From positions 1 through 64,000 of the forward strand of contig NZ_JAJTBB010000021.1 in assembly GCF_021287135.1 (NCBI RefSeq): a stretch of DNA of 64,000 nucleotides. The letters run 5' to 3'. The notes under the pieces are model-generated. The model was not told the DNA's origin. It saw only the letters and a list, made by a program, of their open reading frames with translations, and did not search any database. Position 1 is the first letter of the stretch. Each line of letters opens with the position of its first letter. Of the stretch, positions 1-14,145 are shown in pieces. Both the position numbers and the translations under genes were made by a program. The DNA is from Acidovorax sp. (GTDB lineage: Bacteria > Pseudomonadota > Gammaproteobacteria > Burkholderiales > Burkholderiaceae_C).

Positions 1-105
1 GCCGACCTCGAATACGTCGCCCAGCAGCTCAACGGCCGACCACGCAAAACGCTCGACTGGGACAAACCAGCCGAGCGCCTGCGTGATCTACTACTGACCA
101 CCTAA
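1..105 (+). CDS. IS30-family transposase, C-terminal fragment
   Basis: An open frame enters from the left edge and ends at TAA 103-105, giving the last 34 residues of a protein. It contains LNGRPRKTLDW followed by a short helix with ERLRDLL, which is the characteristic end of IS30-family DDE transposases. The catalytic core lies outside the window. A terminal-inverted-repeat-like sequence follows within 10 bases, as expected when the transposase gene fills nearly the whole element. Composition matches the actinobacterial segment to its right. The family call is fairly secure from this tail; which IS it is cannot be told. Confidence 0.8.
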   Translation, partial: ADLEYVAQQLNGRPRKTLDWDKPAERLRDLLLTT

Positions 106-112
106 ACCAACA

Positions 113-140
113 GGTGTTGCGAGGACCACGAGAATCCACC
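113..140 (+). mobile_element. Probable right terminal inverted repeat of the IS30-type element
   Basis: This 28-base stretch begins GGTGTTGCGAGGACCACG and sits just after the transposase stop. Its form (GGTGTTGC, then purine-rich, ending in AATCCACC) resembles the ends of actinobacterial IS30-type elements as I recall them. The left end is outside the window, so the repeat cannot be verified by pairing. The next bases contain half of a palindromic chromosomal element. Confidence 0.5.
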
Positions 141-147
141 GATTCGC

Positions 148-160
148 TGCGCGGCATACC
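148..160. repeat. Half copy of the GGTATGCCGCG palindromic element
   Basis: The sequence TGCGCGGCATACC matches the right arm of the palindromes at 3632-3667, 6017-6064 and 7754-7790. No matching left arm is present; the IS30 end occupies that side. This suggests that the insertion sequence split the palindrome. Confidence 0.6.
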
Positions 161-182
161 TTTTCGTGCGCTCGGCCCCGCC

Positions 183-359
183 CTAGCGGCTGCTCCTCGC
201 GAGCAGCACCAGCCAGGCGACCAGCAGTCCGAAAGCCGCAATCCACCCCACGGGCGAGAAGCGCGAGTCGGAGTAGGTCCCGAACGCGACGAGCGCGGGG
301 ACCAGCAGCCCTAGCCAGGCCCAGGGCGGGGGCCGTCGACCGGTCCTGTTGTCCTGCAT
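183..359 (-). CDS. Small two-helix membrane protein, hypothetical
   Basis: The gene encodes 58 residues. A basic N-terminus (MQDNRTGRRP) is followed by two hydrophobic stretches, about residues 13-27 and 38-54, separated by a short polar turn (YSDSRFS). The ATG at 359 has a GAGG Shine-Dalgarno about 7 bases upstream, which decides this start over a longer frame. It lies 58 bases downstream of polA on the same strand and could be co-transcribed with it. Similar tiny membrane proteins are common in Actinobacteria; I cannot name a function. Confidence 0.65.
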   Translation of the reverse strand: MQDNRTGRRPPPWAWLGLLVPALVAFGTYSDSRFSPVGWIAAFGLLVAWLVLLARSSR

Positions 360-417
360 GCGCACCTCGTCCTTCCGTGCGTTCTGGTCTGGGGCGTTCT
401 GGTCTGGTGCGGGTCGG

Positions 418-3093
418 TCAGTGGGCGGCGTCGTGCCAGGAGTCGCCGACGCCGACGCTGACGTCGAGTGGGACGTCCATGTCGATGGCCTTGCCCATCT
501 GGGTGCGCACGAGCGTCTCGATGTCGTCGCGCTCGCCCGGCGCGATCTCGAGGACAAGCTCGTCGTGCACCTGGAGCAGGACGCGCGAGCGGGCCTGCTG
601 CTCGCGCAGCGCGGCCTCGACGCGGAGCATCGCGACCTTCATGATGTCGGCGGCCGAGCCCTGGATGGGGGCGTTGAGGGCCATCCGCTCGGCCATCTGC
701 CGGCGCTGGCGGTTGTCGCTGGTCAGGTCGGGCAGATAGCGGCGCCGGCCGAGCATCGTCTCGGTGTATCCGGTGACGCGGGCCTGCTTGACGACCTCCT
801 GGAGGTAGTCGCGCACGCCGCCGAAGCGCTCGAAGTAGCCGTCCATCAGGCCCTGTGCCTCGCCGGTCGAGATCGTCAGCTGCTTGGACAGGCCAAAGGC
901 GGACAGGCCGTAGGCCAGGCCATAGGACATCGCCTTGACCTTGGAGCGCATCTCGGAGGTGACGTCCTCGGGCTGCACCGAGAAGACGCGCGAGCCGACG
1001 AAGCGGTGGAGGTCCTCGCCGGTGCGGAAGGCCTCGATCAGCCCCTCATCGCCCGAGAGGTGGGCCATCACCCGCATCTCGATCTGGGAGTAGTCGGCCG
1101 ACATCAGCGACTCGAAGCCCTCGCCGACGACGAAGGCCTCGCGGATGCGCCGGCCCTCCTCGGTGCGGATGGGGATGTTCTGGAGGTTGGGGTCGGTCGA
1201 GGAGAGCCGGCCGGTCGCGGCGATCGTCTGCTGGTAGGTCGTGTGGATGCGGCCGTCGTCGGCGACGGACTTCAGCAGCCCCTCGACCGTCACCCGCAGC
1301 CGCGAGGTGTCCCGGTGGCGCAGCAGCGCCTCAAGGAAGGGGTGCTCGGTCTTGGCGAACAGGTCGGTCAGGGCGTCGGCGTCGGTGGTGTAGCCGGTCT
1401 TGGTCTTTTTGGTCTTGGGCATGCCCAGCCGCTCGAAGAGCACGGTCTGGAGCTGCTTGGGCGAGCCGAGGTTGATCTCGTCGCCGTCGATCGCGGCATA
1501 GGCGTCCTGCTGCGCCTGGCGCATCTTGCCCGCGAAGTCGCTCTCGAGGCTGGTCATCGCCTCGGTGTCGGCGGTGATGCCGGTGCGCTCCATGCGGGCG
1601 AGCATGTGCATCAGCGGCAGCTCGACGTCGGCCAGCAGCTCGGTGGCGCCGATCGCGGCCAGCTGCTCCCCCAGCACATCGGCGAGGTCGAGCACGCCCC
1701 GGGCACGGACCATGTGGCCCTCGGCCTCAGCGGTGTCGTCGGCCGCGAAATCGAGCAGGCCCTGGCCGGTGTCCTCGGACTCGGCGCGCAGCTCGCGCTT
1801 GAGATGGCGCAGGACGAGGTCGGCCAGGTCATAGGAGCGCTGGTCGGGCCGCACGAGATAGGCCGCCAGCCCGGTGTCCATCGTCACGCCCTCGACATCC
1901 CAGCCCCGCGCGTGGAGGGCGTGGAGCGGCCCCTTGGCGTCGTGCAGCACCTTGGGCTGGGCAGGGTCGGTCAGCCAGGCCGCGAGGGCGGCATCGGCCG
2001 CGTCGTCGAGCGTGGTCAGGTCGAGGTATGCCGCGGGCCCGGCGGCGGTGGCGATGGCCAGGGCGCTGGCGTCGCCCGTGCCGCGCCCCCAGCTGCCGAC
2101 GACGTGGAGGCCGGCCGCCTCGCCCGAGGCGCCGTGCTCGGCCAGCCAGCCGGGCACCTCGGTGGGGTCGAGCACCGAGCCGTCGAGCTCGAAGCCGCCC
2201 TGGGAGGCCTCGGCCTCGGGGGCCTCGACGGTGGCGAAGAGCCTGTCGCGCAGCACCCGGAACTCCAGGCCGTCGAAGACCTGGTGGACCTGCTCGCGGT
2301 CCCAGTTCTGCCGCTCGAGGTCGGCGACGGTGACGCCGGTGTCGAGGTCGCGCACGAGCTGGTTGAGCCGGCGGTTGCGCAGCACCTGCTCGAGGTGGTC
2401 GCGCAGGCTCTCGCCGGCCTTGCCCTTGATCTGGTCGACGCCGGCGACGATGCCCTGGAGGTCACCGAACTGGCCGATCCACTTGGCCGCGGTCTTGGGC
2501 CCGACACCGGGGACGCCCGGCAGGTTGTCGGAGGTCTCGCCGACCAGCGCCGCGAGGTCGCTGTAGCGCTCGGGGGGCACGCCGTATTTGTCGGCGACGG
2601 CGGCCGGGGTCATGCGCGCGAGATCGGAGACGCCCTTGCGCGGATAGAGCAGGGTGACCGAGTCGGTGACCAGCTGGATGGCGTCGCGGTCGCCCGAGCA
2701 GATCAGCACCTCCATCGCCTCGGCCTCGGCCTGGGTGGTCAGCGTGGCGATCACGTCGTCGGCCTCGAAGCCCTCGACCTCGACGGTGCGGATCCTGAGG
2801 GCGTCGAGCACCTCGTGCAGGAGGGAGACCTGCCCCTTGAACTCGCCCGGCGTCGCCGAGCGGCCGGCCTTGTAGTCGGCGTACTGCTCCGTGCGGAAGG
2901 TCTGGCGCGAGACGTCGAAGGCGACCGCGACGTGGGTGGGCTCCTCGTCGCGCAGGACGTTGATGAGCATCGAGGTGAAGCCGTAGACGGCATTGGTGTG
3001 CTGGCCCGTGCTCGTCGAGAAGTTCTCCACCGGCAGGGCGAAGAAAGCCCGGTAGGCCAGCGAATGTCCATCCAGCAGCAGCAGTCGGCTCAC
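418..3093 (-). CDS. polA: DNA polymerase I
   Basis: Pol I fills gaps during lagging-strand synthesis and excision repair. The protein is about 891 residues from a GTG start giving VSRLLLLDGHS; an in-frame TTG lies 10 codons upstream. The N-terminal third is a 5'-3' exonuclease (LLLLDGHSLAYRAFFAL, then VPGVGPKTAAKWI). The middle domain corresponds to the 3'-5' exonuclease but lacks a clear DEDD set, as in other actinobacterial Pol I enzymes, so it is probably inactive in proofreading. The C-terminal half is the polymerase: motif A SADYSQIEMR, O-helix RSKVKAMSYG, motif C QVHDELVLE. It is divergent from the thioesterase gene at 3141, with only about 48 bases between the starts. Confidence 0.96.
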   Translation of the reverse strand: MSRLLLLDGHSLAYRAFFALPVENFSTSTGQHTNAVYGFTSMLINVLRDEEPTHVAVAFDVSRQTFRTEQYADYKAGRSATPGEFKGQVSLLHEVLDALRIRTVEVEGFEADDVIATLTTQAEAEAMEVLICSGDRDAIQLVTDSVTLLYPRKGVSDLARMTPAAVADKYGVPPERYSDLAALVGETSDNLPGVPGVGPKTAAKWIGQFGDLQGIVAGVDQIKGKAGESLRDHLEQVLRNRRLNQLVRDLDTGVTVADLERQNWDREQVHQVFDGLEFRVLRDRLFATVEAPEAEASQGGFELDGSVLDPTEVPGWLAEHGASGEAAGLHVVGSWGRGTGDASALAIATAAGPAAYLDLTTLDDAADAALAAWLTDPAQPKVLHDAKGPLHALHARGWDVEGVTMDTGLAAYLVRPDQRSYDLADLVLRHLKRELRAESEDTGQGLLDFAADDTAEAEGHMVRARGVLDLADVLGEQLAAIGATELLADVELPLMHMLARMERTGITADTEAMTSLESDFAGKMRQAQQDAYAAIDGDEINLGSPKQLQTVLFERLGMPKTKKTKTGYTTDADALTDLFAKTEHPFLEALLRHRDTSRLRVTVEGLLKSVADDGRIHTTYQQTIAATGRLSSTDPNLQNIPIRTEEGRRIREAFVVGEGFESLMSADYSQIEMRVMAHLSGDEGLIEAFRTGEDLHRFVGSRVFSVQPEDVTSEMRSKVKAMSYGLAYGLSAFGLSKQLTISTGEAQGLMDGYFERFGGVRDYLQEVVKQARVTGYTETMLGRRRYLPDLTSDNRQRRQMAERMALNAPIQGSAADIMKVAMLRVEAALREQQARSRVLLQVHDELVLEIAPGERDDIETLVRTQMGKAIDMDVPLDVSVGVGDSWHDAAH

Positions 3094-3140
3094 GCATGGC
3101 AGCCTAGAGCCCGAGACCGACAACCGAGAAAGGCACCTTG

Positions 3141-3554
3141 ATGACCGACGCGATGGCGCTCATGCGTGAGCAGTCGAAGGGCACGCTCCTGGAGCGCATG
3201 GAGATCGAGCTGCTGGAGGTGGGGCCGGAGCGGATCACCGCGCGGATGCCGGTCGCCGGCAACACCCAGCCCTATGGGCTGCTCCACGGCGGCGCCTCCG
3301 TCGTGCTGGCCGAGACCCTCGGCTCGATCGGTGCGGCGCTGGCCGCCGGCGAGGGGCGGGTGGCCGTGGGCATCGAGATCAACGCCACGCACCACCGCGC
3401 CGCGCGCTCGGGCTGGGTGACCGGCGTGGCCACTCCCCTGACGGTCGGCAACACCCTGGCCACCTTTGACATCGTCGTCACCGACGAGCAGGACAAGCGG
3501 GTGTGCACCTGCCGGCTGACCTGCATGCTCCGCGACGCCGCCCCCGGCTCCTGA
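3141..3554 (+). CDS. PaaI-type hotdog-fold thioesterase
   Basis: The protein has 137 residues, normal for a single hotdog domain. The signature region PYGLLHGGASVVLAETLGS carries the HGG motif and the acidic residue on the central helix used in acyl-CoA thioester hydrolysis. The likely substrate class is aryl- or acyl-CoA (PaaI, or menaquinone-pathway DHNA-CoA thioesterases); the exact substrate cannot be read from sequence. ATG 3141 follows a GAAAGG Shine-Dalgarno; a TTG lies one codon earlier. The gene is divergent from polA, a pairing common in Actinobacteria. A very long perfect hairpin begins 8 bases after the stop. Confidence 0.88.
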   Translation: MTDAMALMREQSKGTLLERMEIELLEVGPERITARMPVAGNTQPYGLLHGGASVVLAETLGSIGAALAAGEGRVAVGIEINATHHRAARSGWVTGVATPLTVGNTLATFDIVVTDEQDKRVCTCRLTCMLRDAAPGS

Positions 3555-3561
3555 CCCCCTC

Positions 3562-3615
3562 TTTGGCCCAGTTGGGCACGATCGCCCCGGGGCGAACGTG
3601 CCCAACTGGGCCAAA
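3562..3615. terminator. 54-base near-perfect hairpin after the thioesterase gene
   Basis: Arms 3562-3580 (TTTGGCCCAGTTGGGCACG) and 3597-3615 are exact reverse complements of 19 bases. The 16-base centre is itself palindromic (TCGCCCC/GGGGCGA), so the structure is almost continuous apart from one A-A pair. It lies between two convergent genes and probably acts as a bidirectional terminator or an mRNA-stabilising stem. There is no U-tract, which is usual for actinobacterial terminators. Confidence 0.6.
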
Positions 3616-3631
3616 ACGAGTGCACGCGAGG

Positions 3632-3667
3632 GGTATGCCGCGGGGCCGGGCCGGCGCGCGGCATACC
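3632..3667. repeat. Palindromic intergenic element (GGTATGCCGCG family), copy 1
   Basis: GGTATGCCGCG at 3632-3642 pairs with CGCGGCATACC at 3657-3667 around a 14-base GC-rich loop. The same arms recur at 6017-6064 and 7754-7790, and as a half copy at 148-160. It ends 17 bases before the convergent GNAT gene's stop. Confidence 0.75.
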
Positions 3668-3684
3668 TCCTCGGCTGGCCGGGC

Positions 3685-4266
3685 TCAGCTCGCGAGGTGA
3701 CGCTGCGCGCGGGCGCGCATGCTGCGGCGCCGGGAGACCAGCTGCTCGAGCGCGGGCTGGTCGCGCTCGCCCGTGAGGCGCCTGCGCAGGGACGCCGGGG
3801 TCGTCGCCCGCTGCACGACCGCGGAACCGAAGCCGAGCCGGGCAAAGAAGCGGTTGCTCTCGCGCAGGTGGCTGGGCACGGAGCTGATGATCTGCTCGGC
3901 GCCGTGCTGGTCTGCCCAGGCGGTCGCGGCGACGAGCAGGGCCCTGGCCACTCCCTGCCGGCGCATGCTCGGGACGACGAAGATGGTGTCGAGCACGACG
4001 GTCTCGGTGTCGCTGAGCACCGCGAGCGGGCGAGCGGTCAGGATCACGAATCCCACTGCCGCGCCGTCCTTCTCGGCGATGACGCCCCTGACGTCGGGGC
4101 GGTCCAGCAGGCAGAGCAGGCGCTCCTCGGCGACCCGGCAGGCGGCCTCGGCGCTCGCGCCCTGCTCGACGCGGCAGGCGACCCAGAGCTCGGCGAGCTG
4201 GCCGATGGTGCGCTCGGTGACGGGTGCGGTGGTGACCGCAGGACGAGGGCCTGAACACCGGGACAC
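3685..4266 (-). CDS. GNAT-family N-acetyltransferase
   Basis: The protein has 193 residues from GTG 4266, chosen because GGAGG lies six bases upstream. The GNAT core is visible: a beta strand VLDTIFVVPSMRRQGVARALL with the acetyl-CoA-binding R/Q-x-x-G-x-A loop, then a helix and SNRFFARLGFG at the end of the fold. The C-terminal 40 residues are rich in Arg and may be a disordered tail. GNAT enzymes move acetyl groups to amines; the acceptor is not predictable here. It is convergent with the thioesterase and divergent from the DUF554 gene. Confidence 0.85.
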   Translation of the reverse strand: MSRCSGPRPAVTTAPVTERTIGQLAELWVACRVEQGASAEAACRVAEERLLCLLDRPDVRGVIAEKDGAAVGFVILTARPLAVLSDTETVVLDTIFVVPSMRRQGVARALLVAATAWADQHGAEQIISSVPSHLRESNRFFARLGFGSAVVQRATTPASLRRRLTGERDQPALEQLVSRRRSMRARAQRHLAS

Positions 4267-4388
4267 CAGCAACCTCCACAATCGGTCGTGCGGTCTGCGG
4301 TGCCCTATCACCGGGACGCCTGAGGGGGCGTCCAAGCGCACTCTAGGTCACGGGCCTGCCCCTGCGGAAGGGGGGTGCCCACTGCCCC

Positions 4389-4400
4389 TACAGTGACCCC
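4389..4400 (+). promoter_or_regulatory. Possible leaderless promoter of the DUF554 gene
   Basis: TACAGT (4389-4394) fits a -10 hexamer and ends six bases before the GTG start at 4401. No Shine-Dalgarno is visible. In Actinobacteria this arrangement usually means that transcription begins at the start codon. There is no convincing -35. Confidence 0.45.
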
Positions 4401-5174
4401 GTGGATCTGTCCTTCCCCGGCCTCGGGACCGTCATCAATGTCGCCGCCATCGTCGTCGGCAGCGTGGCCGGCATGCTGGTCGGCCATCGCCTCTCCGAGC
4501 GGGTGCGCTCCGTCGTCACCAGCGCACTCGGCCTGACCACCCTGCTCATGGCCGGACTGTCGGCGATCGAGGTCACCAGCCCCGCGCTCGCCTCGGCGAC
4601 GGGACGCGGCACGCCCGTCCTGATCGTCCTGGGGTCGCTGATCATCGGTGGCGTGCTGGGCGCCCTGCTGCGCATCGAGGAGCGGCTGGCGACCCTCGCC
4701 GGGTGGGCCCAGACGAGGGTCGGCTCCCGGCTCGGTGACGGCGCCGGGTCCGGGCACGACGCGCGGGAGCGCTTCATCGAGGGGTGGCTGACCGCGACCC
4801 TGCTCTTCTGTGTCGGCCCGCTGGCGATCCTCGGCGCCCTGTCAGACGGCCTGGGCCAGGGCATCGACCAGCTGACGCTCAAGGCGATGCTGGACGGCTT
4901 CGCGTCACTGGCGTTCGCGGCGAGTTTTGGTGTGGGAGTGCTGTTCTCGGCCGTGTCGGTCGGTGTCGTCCAGGGCACGCTGACCCTGCTGGGGGTGCTG
5001 CTCGGATCGCTGCTGCCCGACGCCCACATCGCGGCGCTGACCGCCGTCGGCGGCCTGCTGCTGGTGGGCATCGCCTTCCGGCTGCTCGACGTCAGGCAGC
5101 TGCCGGTGGGCGACCTGCTGCCCGCGATCTTTGTCGCGCCGCTGCTCACGCAGCTGGTCGTGGCCCTGCGCTGA
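4401..5174 (+). CDS. DUF554-family membrane protein
   Basis: The protein has 257 residues with six to seven hydrophobic helices. The N-terminus (GLGTVINVAAIVVGSVAGMLVG) and the region LTATLLFCVGPLAILGALSDGL are typical of the DUF554 (YdfK/YqgA) family. These are integral inner-membrane proteins of unknown transport function. The only charged loop of note is around residues 92-125 between helices. The GTG start appears leaderless. The downstream regulator gene is convergent, with 56 bases between the stops. Confidence 0.85.
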   Translation: MDLSFPGLGTVINVAAIVVGSVAGMLVGHRLSERVRSVVTSALGLTTLLMAGLSAIEVTSPALASATGRGTPVLIVLGSLIIGGVLGALLRIEERLATLAGWAQTRVGSRLGDGAGSGHDARERFIEGWLTATLLFCVGPLAILGALSDGLGQGIDQLTLKAMLDGFASLAFAASFGVGVLFSAVSVGVVQGTLTLLGVLLGSLLPDAHIAALTAVGGLLLVGIAFRLLDVRQLPVGDLLPAIFVAPLLTQLVVALR

Positions 5175-5230
5175 CGCGGCAGGCGCCGGTGCTGCCCGGG
5201 GTTGCCCAGGCGGCGGCGCCGGGGGGGCGA

Positions 5231-5824
5231 CTACTTCTTCTGCGGGATGCCTGCGATGACGGCGTCGGCGACCTCGCGCATGCCGAGACGCCGGTCCATG
5301 GCGGTCTTCTGGATCCAGCGGAAGGCGTCGGACTCGCTCAGGCCCAGCTGCTTCATCAGCACGCCCTTGGCCTTCTCGACGGCCTTGCGGGTCTCGAGCC
5401 GGTCGGACAGGTCGGCCACCTCCGACTCCAGCGCCTTGACCTCCTGCCAGCGGGAGCGGGCGATCTCGATCGCCGGCGCGACATCGCTGGCGGTGAAGGG
5501 CTTGACGATATAGGCCATGACGCCGGCGTCACGGGCCCGCTCGACGAGCTCCTTCTGGCTGAACGCGGTCAGCATGACGACCGGGCAGATCCGCTCCTGG
5601 CCGATGACCTCGGCCGCCGAGATGCCGTCGAGCTCGGGCATCTTGACGTCCATGATCACCAGGTCGGGGGTCAGCTCCCGGGCCAGGTCGACGGCCTGCT
5701 GGCCGTCGCTCGCCTGGCCGACGACCTCGTGGCCGGCGTCGGTCAGCATCTCGGCGAGGTCCATGCGGATGATGGCCTCGTCCTCGGCCACGAGGACGCG
5801 GATGCCGTCGGTGCTCTCGGTCAC
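5231..5824 (-). CDS. pdtaR: ANTAR-domain response regulator (PdtaR-like)
   Basis: The protein has 197 residues from GTG 5824, preceded by AGGAG seven bases upstream. Residues 8-125 form a receiver domain with acidic residues AEDEA, phospho-acceptor Asp59 in [14 protein letters not shown] and the conserved Lys108 (IVKPF). A short coiled linker leads to the C-terminal ANTAR RNA-binding domain ([19 protein letters not shown], then [10 protein letters not shown]). In mycobacteria PdtaR works with the PdtaS kinase and prevents terminator formation in target RNAs. The kinase gene is not in this window. The position between polA and pyk matches other Actinobacteria. Confidence 0.92.
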   Translation of the reverse strand: MTESTDGIRVLVAEDEAIIRMDLAEMLTDAGHEVVGQASDGQQAVDLARELTPDLVIMDVKMPELDGISAAEVIGQERICPVVMLTAFSQKELVERARDAGVMAYIVKPFTASDVAPAIEIARSRWQEVKALESEVADLSDRLETRKAVEKAKGVLMKQLGLSESDAFRWIQKTAMDRRLGMREVADAVIAGIPQKK

Positions 5825-5892
5825 TGCTGCTCCTGACGTCTGCGCGGGGCGCCCGGGCGCCACGCTTGGGGTCGGGCCGGTCGGCCCCGAAC

Positions 5893-5978
5893 TGGTGCCG
5901 AGGGCGGGACTTGAACCCGCACGCCCTTGCGGGCAGAGCATTTTGAGTGCCCCGTGTCTGCCATTCCACCACCCCGGC
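5893..5978 (-). tRNA. tRNA-Leu (anticodon CAA)
   Basis: The gene has 86 bases including an encoded CCA. Acceptor stem GCCGGGG pairs with CCTCGGC (one G-T). The anticodon loop is CTCAAAA, giving CAA. A long variable arm (CTGCCCGCAAGGGC) is typical of class II tRNA-Leu, and the T arm contains GGTTCAAGTCC. It lies just upstream of the ANTAR regulator gene on the same strand. Confidence 0.95.
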
Positions 5979-6016
5979 CGGGTGCGCCCACAGCATACGC
6001 CGCGGGCAATGACGGG

Positions 6017-6064
6017 GTATGCCGCGCGACCGCGGCCCCGAGCGGGGCCGGGCGCGCGGCATAC
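6017..6064. repeat. Palindromic intergenic element (GGTATGCCGCG family), copy 2
   Basis: GTATGCCGCGCG (6017-6028) pairs with CGCGCGGCATAC (6053-6064), and inside them CGGCCCCG (6033-6040) pairs with CGGGGCCG (6043-6050). The hairpin begins 10 bases after the pyk stop and could terminate pyk transcription before the tRNA. A further GCATAC just upstream (5993-5998) could compete for the left arm. Confidence 0.75.
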
Positions 6065-6074
6065 GACATGGTCG

Positions 6075-7529
6075 TCAGAGGCCCGCGTGGTCCTCGTAGG
6101 CCGGCGCGACACCGTTGACGGCGTCGCCCATCCGGTGGACGCGGATGGCGTTGGTCGAGCCGGGGATGCCGGGAGGGCTGCCGGCGACGATGACGACGCG
6201 GTCACCCTCCTGGACGCGGCCGGTGCCGAGCAGGGTGCGGTCGACCTGGAGGGCCATCTGGTCGGTGTGGCGGGCCGGGGGCACCAGGAAGGTCTCGACG
6301 CCCCAGGTGAGGGCCAGCTGGGAGCGCACGGCCTGCTCGGGGGTGAAGGCCATCATCGGGATCAGCGGACGCACCCGCGACATCCGGCGCGAGGAGTCGC
6401 CGGTCTGGGTGAAGGCGATCAGCAGCTTGGCGCCGACCTGCTCGCCGACCTCCGCGGCCGCGCGGGTGACGGCGCCGCCCACGGTGTGGGGCGTGGTGCC
6501 GAGGGGCGCGATGCGGGTGATCCCGTGCTCCTCGGTGTTCTCGATGATGCGGGCCATCGTGGCGACGGTCGTGATCGGGTGCTTGCCGACACTGGTCTCG
6601 CCCGAGAGCATCAGCGCGTCGGCACCGTCGAGGACGGCGTTGGCGGCGTCGGAGGCCTCGGCGCGGGTCGGGCGCGAGTTCTCGATCATCGACTCCAGCA
6701 CCTGGGTGGCGACGATGACCGGCTTGGCCTGGCGGCGGGCGAGCTCGATGGCGCGCTTCTGGACCAGCGGCACCTGCTCGAGGGGCAGCTCGACGCCGAG
6801 GTCGCCGCGGGCGACCATGATGCCGTCAAAGGCGCGGACGATCTCGGTGAGGTTCTCGACGGCCTGCGGCTTCTCGATCTTAGCGATGACGGGCAGGCGC
6901 ACACCCTCCTCGTCCATGATCGCGTGGACGTCGTCGATGTCGGCCGCACTGCGCACGAAGGACAGCGCGATGACATCGGCCTGGAGGCGCAGCGCCCAGC
7001 GCAGGTCGTCCTTGTCCTTGTCGGACAGGGCCGGGACGCTGACAGCGACGCCGGGCAGGTTGATGCCCTTGTTGTTGGAGACGACGCCGCCCTCGGTGAC
7101 GAGGGTCTTGACGTCGGTGTCGGTGACCTCGGTGGCCACGAGCGAGACCTTGCCGTCGTCGATGAGGAGGGTGTCACCGGGCTCGACATCGCGCGGCAGG
7201 CCCTTGTAGGTCGTGCCGACGATTGTGGCGTCGCCGTCGACCTCGCGCGTGGTGATCGTGAACTCGTCGCCGACGGAGAGGGTCACGGGGCCGCTGGCAA
7301 AGCGGGCGGTGCGGATCTTGGGGCCTTGGAGGTCGACGAGGACGCCGACGGCGTGGCCGGACTCGTCGCTGGCGGCGCGCACATTGCGATAGCGGGCCTC
7401 GTGCTCCTCATAGGAGCCGTGGGAGAGGTTGAAGCGGGCGACGTCCATGCCGGCGGCGACCAGCTCGCGGAGGCGCTCGATGGAGTCGGTGGAGGGACCT
7501 AGGGTGCAGACGATCTTGGCTCGACGCAT
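6075..7529 (-). CDS. pyk: Pyruvate kinase
   Basis: Pyruvate kinase makes pyruvate and ATP from phosphoenolpyruvate and ADP. The protein has 484 residues, the usual bacterial length. Visible motifs are the N-terminal [12 protein letters not shown], substrate-binding RFNLSHGS, the active-site Lys strand [13 protein letters not shown], metal-binding [14 protein letters not shown], and [10 protein letters not shown]. The C-terminal domain carries the regulatory site region. The ATG at 7529 is followed by MRRAKIV, a common start. Its stop lies 10 bases from palindrome copy 2. Confidence 0.97.
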   Translation of the reverse strand: MRRAKIVCTLGPSTDSIERLRELVAAGMDVARFNLSHGSYEEHEARYRNVRAASDESGHAVGVLVDLQGPKIRTARFASGPVTLSVGDEFTITTREVDGDATIVGTTYKGLPRDVEPGDTLLIDDGKVSLVATEVTDTDVKTLVTEGGVVSNNKGINLPGVAVSVPALSDKDKDDLRWALRLQADVIALSFVRSAADIDDVHAIMDEEGVRLPVIAKIEKPQAVENLTEIVRAFDGIMVARGDLGVELPLEQVPLVQKRAIELARRQAKPVIVATQVLESMIENSRPTRAEASDAANAVLDGADALMLSGETSVGKHPITTVATMARIIENTEEHGITRIAPLGTTPHTVGGAVTRAAAEVGEQVGAKLLIAFTQTGDSSRRMSRVRPLIPMMAFTPEQAVRSQLALTWGVETFLVPPARHTDQMALQVDRTLLGTGRVQEGDRVVIVAGSPPGIPGSTNAIRVHRMGDAVNGVAPAYEDHAGL

Positions 7530-7833
7530 GCCTCAAGGATAGCGTGCAAGCGTTTTTACTCCCATTCGTCCTCTGCGTCCCCGCCGCAGGTCAGGATCGG
7601 TGCCGACGGGCGACACCGCGGCTGCCACGCGAGGCGCCATGCCCCCGGCGAGAGTGGTCGCGAGATCACCACCCCGCCCAGTCGACTGGGGAGGACACGC
7701 CGTCCGGACCGCGGGGGACACGGCATGTCCTGCCCAGTGGACTCTCAGACAGCGGTATGCCGCGCGCTCGGGGTGAGCGCGCGGCATACCGGATCGCTGT
7801 GAACGCGGCTGATCAGACCCGGCCGGCGGGCCT
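7530..7833. other. 304-base intergenic region between gltD and pyk
   Basis: No credible coding frame is seen. It holds the exact 14-base palindrome CCCAGTCGACTGGG (7677-7690), a candidate regulator site upstream of pyk, and palindromic element copy 3 at 7754-7790 just after the gltD stop. The pyk promoter should lie here but no clear -10/-35 pair stands out. Confidence 0.5.
7754..7790. repeat. Palindromic intergenic element (GGTATGCCGCG family), copy 3
   Basis: This is the cleanest copy: GGTATGCCGCGCGCTC (7754-7769) and its exact 16-base reverse complement (7775-7790) around a five-base loop. It lies 44 bases beyond the gltD stop and is well placed to end the gltBD transcript. Confidence 0.8.
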
Positions 7834-13960
<6,127 letters not shown>

Positions 13961-13993
13961 GGCGCACTCCTCATATTTTTCGCAGGGAGTGGG

Positions 13994-14023
13994 AGATTAG
14001 TGCATTGCAACATGCTTTGGCAA
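13994..14023 (-). promoter_or_regulatory. Sigma-70-type promoter of gltB (comamonad side)
   Basis: Read on the minus strand, TTGCCA (14018-14023) and TAATCT (13994-13999) are separated by 18 bases, close to consensus. The spacer contains GCATGTTGCAATGC, an imperfect dyad that could be a regulator site. The gltB ATG follows about 33 bases downstream. Confidence 0.6.
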
Positions 14024-14025
14024 GT

Positions 14026-14056
14026 GAATTAATTAGGGTCAGATCACAATTAATTC
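14026..14056. repeat. AT-rich inverted repeat beside the RAYT gene
   Basis: GAATTAATT (14026-14034) and AATTAATTC (14048-14056) are exact 9-base inverted arms around AGGGTCAGATCAC. It lies between gltB and the RAYT transposase gene, where a cognate REP-like target of such transposases would be expected. It overlaps the upstream edge of the gltB promoter. Confidence 0.5.
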
Positions 14057-14145
14057 CAACAAGGATTTTTAGAAATTTTTATTGGGGACATATTAAAAAG
14101 GCACGCCGGTCGCCCTCGAAAGAAAGAGGCGCACGGCCAGCCGCC

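Noticed and set aside
349..3141. A 930-codon plus-strand frame opposite polA
   Set aside because: It is the antisense shadow of polA with no recognisable domain.
4784..5836. A 350-codon plus-strand frame over DUF554 and the ANTAR regulator
   Set aside because: It runs through two genes with clear domains on their own frames and through the convergent gap; its composition is that of a shadow frame.
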